Source: Metabacillus endolithicus (GTDB lineage Bacteria; Bacillota; Bacilli; Bacillales; Bacillaceae). Taken from it: DNA of 64,000 nt. The notes beneath the pieces are model-generated. The model was not told where the DNA came from, did not search any database, and was given only the letters and a program-made list of their open reading frames with translations. Made by a program: the position numbers and the translations under genes. Below are positions 60,115 through 64,000 of this stretch, piece by piece (position 1 is the stretch's first letter; each line of letters opens with the position of its first letter). The stretch is from assembly GCF_023078335.1 (NCBI RefSeq), contig NZ_CP095551.1:62001-126000 (forward strand), read 5' to 3'.

Positions 60115-61071
60115 ATGGAAGAAACAACTAATAATAATTTACGTGTTGTAAATTCAATTACCGAATTAATTGGTTCAACCCCTTTAGTTAAACTCAATCG
60201 TATGGTCGAAGCAGAAAGTGCAAATGTTTATTTAAAATTAGAATACTATAACCCGGGAAGTAGTGTGAAGGATCGTATTGGAAAAGCTATGATTGAAGCA
60301 GCTGAGAAAAATGGTGATTTAAAACCGGGAGGAACTATTATTGAGCCCACTAGTGGAAATACTGGTATTGGATTAGCAATGGTTGCAGCAGCCAAAGGAT
60401 ATAAAATTGTTGTTGTAATGCCAGAAACAATGAGTGTTGAACGACGCAATTTGTTGCTTGCCTATGGGGCTGAATTAGTTCTTACTCCTGGTTCAGACGG
60501 CATGAAAGGGGCAATCAAAAAAGCAGAAGAAATATCTGAAGAAAATGGGTATTTTATGCCACAACAATTTAAAAATATGGCTAATCCACAGGTTCATCAC
60601 GATACAACAGGACCTGAACTTGTGGAACAGGGAGAAATGATTGGAGGAATTGATGCTTTTGTATCTGGGGTTGGAACTGGCGGTACCATTTCAGGGGCAG
60701 GACCTGTACTCAAGGGAAAATACCCAAATATGAAGGTGATTGCTGTGGAACCAGCCACTTCTGCCATTTTGTCAGGTAGCAAACCTGGGCCCCATAAAAT
60801 TCAAGGATTAGGTGCAGGATTCATCCCTGGTACGCTTAACACATCTGCTTATGATGACGTAATAACGGTTGAAGATCAGCAGGCCTATGAAACATCAAGA
60901 TCTGTTGCAAAGAAGGAAGGAATTCTAGGTGGTATTTCTTCAGGTGCTGCTATTTATGCTGCCTTAAAACTAGCTAAGAAACTAGGAAAAGGCAAAAATA
61001 TAGTTGCGATTATACCAAGTAACGGTGAAAGGTATTTAAGTACACCTTTATATCAATTTGAAGAAAAGTAA
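60115..61071 (+). CDS. cysK: Cysteine synthase (O-acetylserine sulfhydrylase)
   Basis: 318 residues from the ATG after GGGGGAG, 26 bases past sat. PLP lysine Lys52 in [11 protein letters not shown]; substrate loop [14 protein letters not shown]; phosphate loop [12 protein letters not shown]; closing [14 protein letters not shown]. It makes cysteine from O-acetylserine and sulfide. Adjacency to sat suggests a short sulfur-assimilation operon, but the PAPS reductase and APS kinase genes are not in the window. Full length. Confidence 0.95.
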   Translation: MEETTNNNLRVVNSITELIGSTPLVKLNRMVEAESANVYLKLEYYNPGSSVKDRIGKAMIEAAEKNGDLKPGGTIIEPTSGNTGIGLAMVAAAKGYKIVVVMPETMSVERRNLLLAYGAELVLTPGSDGMKGAIKKAEEISEENGYFMPQQFKNMANPQVHHDTTGPELVEQGEMIGGIDAFVSGVGTGGTISGAGPVLKGKYPNMKVIAVEPATSAILSGSKPGPHKIQGLGAGFIPGTLNTSAYDDVITVEDQQAYETSRSVAKKEGILGGISSGAAIYAALKLAKKLGKGKNIVAIIPSNGERYLSTPLYQFEEK

Positions 61072-61083
61072 AAAAACATTTTG

Positions 61084-61143
61084 AACAAACCAAATTATAT
61101 CCCTCTTATCAGTTCTAACAGGGAGTGATTTGGTTTGTTTTTA
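61084..61143 (+). terminator. Intrinsic terminator after cysK
   Basis: AACAAACCAAAT ... CCCT loop AGGG ... ATTTGGTTTGTT and a T-run: long stem with an inner stem. Confidence 0.8.
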
Positions 61144-61466
61144 GTTAATTGGAATTAATGGGGTTTTTAGAGTGAGTAGGGAACAGTACATACCTATGGT
61201 AAAACTCTGTTTGAAACATATTAGCGAATGTCGTAATAGTTTGTCATAATAATGCAAATTTTGCCCATCCTTAACATTAATGCAATCTTGCTTTAGATCA
61301 CTAGGAACAGGTATTCCCACCCAACCAATTATCAGATTAATGCTATCTAATTCTGAAAATAAATTGAAATAGGTTTCTTCACGAGCTATTTGGATATAAG
61401 TAATTATGATAAACTTGGATGTTTGGGTATGAGAGTCTATTACCAGGGATGCACTAATTGGATAAC
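61141..61466 (-). pseudogene. Open frame without start, gene remnant
   Basis: About 108 sense codons on the minus strand with coding-like composition (REETYFNLFSELDSINLIIG, WVGIPVPSDLKQDC, LHYYDKLLRHSLICF) but no start codon near the upstream end. It may be a truncated gene or an unselected frame; family not recognised. Nothing else is seen between cysK and the amidase gene. Confidence 0.35.
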
Positions 61467-61613
61467 GTGGTTACTGCCACATAAATTATTATAAATGTTG
61501 GGCATGAATGGGAAATTACACTTTTAATATTTATTTAAATCTATAAAGTAAATTGCAAATTTTAAAAATCCCCTCATATATATAAATGATGTCTATATGA
61601 GGGAGAGATACGT

Positions 61614-62657
61614 TTGAAATATGATATTACAAGAGATTATATAAGTCATGGCAATTCGCGTTCTGGTGAAAAGATAAACGACGTTAAGTTTATAGTGAGT
61701 CATGACACTGGAAATCCTGGTGCAAGTGCTTATGCTAATCGAAATTACTTTGACAGAGTCCAACCGTCTGCATCAGCTCACACGTTTATCGATGATAAGT
61801 ACATCTTAGAAATAATTCCTACAGATGAAAAGGCATGGCATGTTCGATATGGAGTAGAGAAAGATGATGCATTATATGGTGAAGATGCAAATGATGCTGC
61901 CATTGGAGTTGAACTAACATATGGAGGGGATATAGACTTTTGGGAGGCTTACAGGAGATATGTGTGGTACCATGCTTACCTAGTTGAAAAGTATAACCTT
62001 AATCCTAGAACAGACATCATTGCGCACAGTTCTTTAGATCCCTCAAGAAGAACAGATCCACAAAATGCTCTTAATAGGTACGGAATCTCATGGAACGAAT
62101 TTATTGATGATGTTGTACAGGCGACTGAGAAGTATTTTAAAGGCAAAGATTTTCCAGAACCTGTCGTAAAGGGAGTATCTGTCAGATTACCATTAGATAT
62201 AGGTGATGAAGGTCCTTTTGTAAGAGATATACAAAAGGATCTAATTAAAGCCGGTATTGGCTTGCCAATTTATGGCGCTGATGGCATATATGGATCAGAA
62301 ACAAAACGCGCAGTTATGAGGTTTCAGAAAAAATATGATTTGCTTGTCGATGGACTTGTTGGACCAAATACATTAAATAAGTTAAAAGAAGTAACTTCAT
62401 CAAGTCGGAATATAAATGAATTTCCTTTACCTAATGGAATTTTATCACGGGGAGATGAGGGTCCCAAGGTGAAGCAATTACAAAGGGCTTTAAAAGAAAT
62501 AAATTTTGATCCAAAATATATAGATGGAATATACGGGCCGTTAACAGAAGATGCGGTGAGAAGATTTCAATCAATGTACGCTGCTTTAGTAAACGATGGT
62601 ATTTATGGTCCAAACACGAGGCAGTATATAGAAATGGAACTGGAGGAAAATGGTTAA
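61614..62657 (+). CDS. N-acetylmuramoyl-L-alanine amidase with two peptidoglycan-binding domains
   Basis: 347 residues from a TTG after GAGGGAGAG. No signal peptide. Amidase_2 domain about 1-165 with zinc ligands His30 (FIVSHDTG), His138 (IIAHSSLDP) and Asp148 (RRTDP). Two PG_binding_1 domains follow: about 195-260 (DEGPFVRDIQKDLIKAGI then DGIYGSETKRAVMRFQ) and 280-342 (DEGPKVKQLQRALKEINF). The layout is that of phage-type or CwlA/XlyA-like endolysins, which leave the cell with a holin or on lysis. No holin is obvious; the next small membrane gene is a candidate. Confidence 0.9.
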   Translation: MKYDITRDYISHGNSRSGEKINDVKFIVSHDTGNPGASAYANRNYFDRVQPSASAHTFIDDKYILEIIPTDEKAWHVRYGVEKDDALYGEDANDAAIGVELTYGGDIDFWEAYRRYVWYHAYLVEKYNLNPRTDIIAHSSLDPSRRTDPQNALNRYGISWNEFIDDVVQATEKYFKGKDFPEPVVKGVSVRLPLDIGDEGPFVRDIQKDLIKAGIGLPIYGADGIYGSETKRAVMRFQKKYDLLVDGLVGPNTLNKLKEVTSSSRNINEFPLPNGILSRGDEGPKVKQLQRALKEINFDPKYIDGIYGPLTEDAVRRFQSMYAALVNDGIYGPNTRQYIEMELEENG

Positions 62658-62762
62658 CTAAAATCTCCAAGACGAATTTCACTTATTGGTTATTAACCGT
62701 AACGAGTGTAAGAATAAACCATAATATATATAGTGAAAAATTTTTTTGAGGGAGGTGGGATA

Positions 62763-62942
62763 ATTTTAAACTTGTTACCCATAACCTTGATTTTTATCTG
62801 TTCAGCCTGTGCATGGTTTATTCCATCAGAACAAATTCATACTCAGTTTCCCTCTTTAGAGGTTTTTGGAAAAATGGGAACCGTGTTATCAGCTATATTA
62901 TTCTTTATAATATGTGCAATTAATTTACTATTTAAAGCATAA
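62763..62942 (+). CDS. Small two-helix membrane protein, apparent ATT start
   Basis: 59 residues read from ATT at 62763, 7 bases after GGAGG; a TTG at 62772 is too far and a GTG at 62733 lies upstream of the ribosome site. Helices LLPITLIFICSACAWFI and VLSAILFFIICAINLLF. It lies 105 bases after the amidase gene, a holin-like position, but no holin family is recognised. Confidence 0.5.
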   Translation: MLNLLPITLIFICSACAWFIPSEQIHTQFPSLEVFGKMGTVLSAILFFIICAINLLFKA

Positions 62943-62967
62943 ATAATTGGATCGAAATTGTTCGTTC

Positions 62968-62998
62968 AAAAACGTCATCCAAAGTGATGACGTTTTTG
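62968..62998. terminator. Bidirectional terminator
   Basis: AAAACGTCATC-CAAAGT-GATGACGTTTTTG between convergent genes. Confidence 0.85.
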
Positions 62999-63103
62999 AA
63001 ATTCATATATAATGATTTTAGGGAATTTAAGAAAAGTGTTTATCTTATCATTAATCCTTAATTATTACATAAAATTGGTCCTTATAATTTTTCAGTTCAA
63101 CTT

Positions 63104-63778
63104 TCATTCATCTCCCCTATAATTGTTATATTCCTTGAGTGCATCGATTACTTCCTGTTGTCTTTCTTTAACTAGTTTATAGTTTGTATCTAAGGAATAA
63201 ACACTGGGTGCCTGAGGTAAACCTGCTAATATTGTAGCTTCATCGAAACTAAGCTTAGATGGGTCTTTCCCAAAGTAATTTTCACTGGCTTCCTTGATAC
63301 CGTAGTTTCCGTCCCCGTAATATATAATATTAACGTAAAGCTCTAAAATTTGATCCTTGGTATATGTCCCCTCAAGGTCAAATGCTACTAATAATTCGGC
63401 GATTTTTCTAATGAATGTTTGATTATCACTAAAGTATAGGTTTTTTGCTACTTGTTGTGTTATGGTACTACCACCTTGTTTTATTTCATTTTCTTTTAAG
63501 TTTATAATAGCTGCCCTAACAAGTGAAATAATATCGAACGCTCCATGTTCATAAAAACGGTGATCCTCAATTGAGATAATTGCATCGGTGAAAAGGGGGC
63601 TAACATCTTCTAGAGGAACATAATCTTTATCCTTTTTAATTATCTCAACCTTTTCTCCCAATGTTACCTCACCAATGACTTCTTTATATTTGTAATAGCC
63701 TAATAACCCAATTACTATTACGTATACTAAAAGAATACCTAACCCAAAACTTATTACTCTTCCAATAATTTTTAGCAC
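63104..63778 (-). CDS. Monofunctional glycosyltransferase (GT51 transglycosylase)
   Basis: 224 residues from a GTG at 63778 with CGGGGA 6 bases upstream; an ATG at 63805 has no ribosome site. One N-terminal membrane anchor (about 8-27). The GT51 motifs are in order: IEDHRFYEHGAFD with catalytic Glu71, QGGSTITQQVAKNLYF, RKIAELLVAFDLE, ILELYVNIIYYGDGNYGIKE and ATILAGLPQAPS. It polymerises lipid II into glycan strands. No transpeptidase domain, so it is an Mgt-type enzyme of full length. Confidence 0.9.
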   Translation of the reverse strand: MLKIIGRVISFGLGILLVYVIVIGLLGYYKYKEVIGEVTLGEKVEIIKKDKDYVPLEDVSPLFTDAIISIEDHRFYEHGAFDIISLVRAAIINLKENEIKQGGSTITQQVAKNLYFSDNQTFIRKIAELLVAFDLEGTYTKDQILELYVNIIYYGDGNYGIKEASENYFGKDPSKLSFDEATILAGLPQAPSVYSLDTNYKLVKERQQEVIDALKEYNNYRGDE

Positions 63779-63961
63779 CGTCAATCCCCGTGTTAATTTT
63801 GACATATATTTATAGTATATCAAATCAAGGGGAAGCCCGTTATAATTTAAGCGAAATACTCTATCGTTTAATGGTATTATAAGTGCTTTTGGGGAAAGTA
63901 GTATGTATTTTCAACGTAGTATCATAAAGAGTGATTTTTTAAACGGCGAGAGGGAGTTGAT

Positions 63962-64000
63962 GTGAAAAAGAAAGAAAAAACACCTCAGTTCCTATTTGGA
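63962..64000 (+). CDS. Start of a gene cut by the window end
   Basis: GAGAGGGAG precedes a GTG; the visible codons read MKKKEKTPQFLFG. Too short to identify. Transcribed away from the glycosyltransferase gene. Confidence 0.5.
   Translation, partial: MKKKEKTPQFLFG

Overview
The window is AT-rich Gram-positive DNA. Genes use strong GGAGG-type ribosome sites and frequent TTG/GTG starts. Spo0E-like proteins, a SpoIIP-type amidase domain, a CBO0543-family membrane protein and Bacillus-type DUF families point to an endospore-forming member of the Bacillaceae. I cannot name the genus. I see no rRNA, tRNA or CRISPR.

Layout. (1) 0-12 kb is plasmid- or island-like. It opens with a compact ubiquitin-like conjugation operon: E2-like protein, ubiquitin-like protein with an internal diglycine, JAMM peptidase and E1/ThiF-like enzyme. 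It continues with uncharacterised small genes, a tandem duplicate, a DUF2187 gene and a Spo0E-like gene. (2) 12-42 kb and 53-58.3 kb form one unusual array of more than 40 small, mostly single genes and gene remnants. Many look like immunity genes of polymorphic-toxin loci: barstar, SMI1/KNR4 (SUKH), DUF4304, DUF2019, CPCC, small lipoproteins and small membrane proteins. About 35-40 copies of a short palindromic repeat (consensus ATCTTCAGCAATCAAAGCGC at its left end, usually enclosing a terminator hairpin) separate them. Several genes are duplicated as repeat-to-repeat units, and homology stops inside the repeat core. This integron-cassette-like organisation is the most interesting feature. 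An ECF sigma factor/SpoIIP-domain pair and an IS3 element also lie in the array. (3) 42.3-52.9 kb interrupts the array. It carries a tyrosine recombinase, a Spo0E-like gene, a RelE-like toxin with a broken upstream gene, a DNA-binding protein, TraX, an XRE regulator with two matching operators, a secreted PPC-domain protein, a broken HD-GYP gene, a thermonuclease lipoprotein, and a lone GC-rich TIR-domain gene that is clearly foreign. (4) 58.9-64 kb looks like ordinary chromosome: sat (frameshifted), cysK, an endolysin-type amidase, and a monofunctional glycosyltransferase.

At least 17 genes carry apparent single-base frameshifts, including sat at a run of eight T. Either the array is decaying heavily or the assembly keeps indel errors. 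Any pseudogene call here should be read with that in mind. Several genes also have a perfect ribosome site but only an ATT or ATC codon where the start should be.
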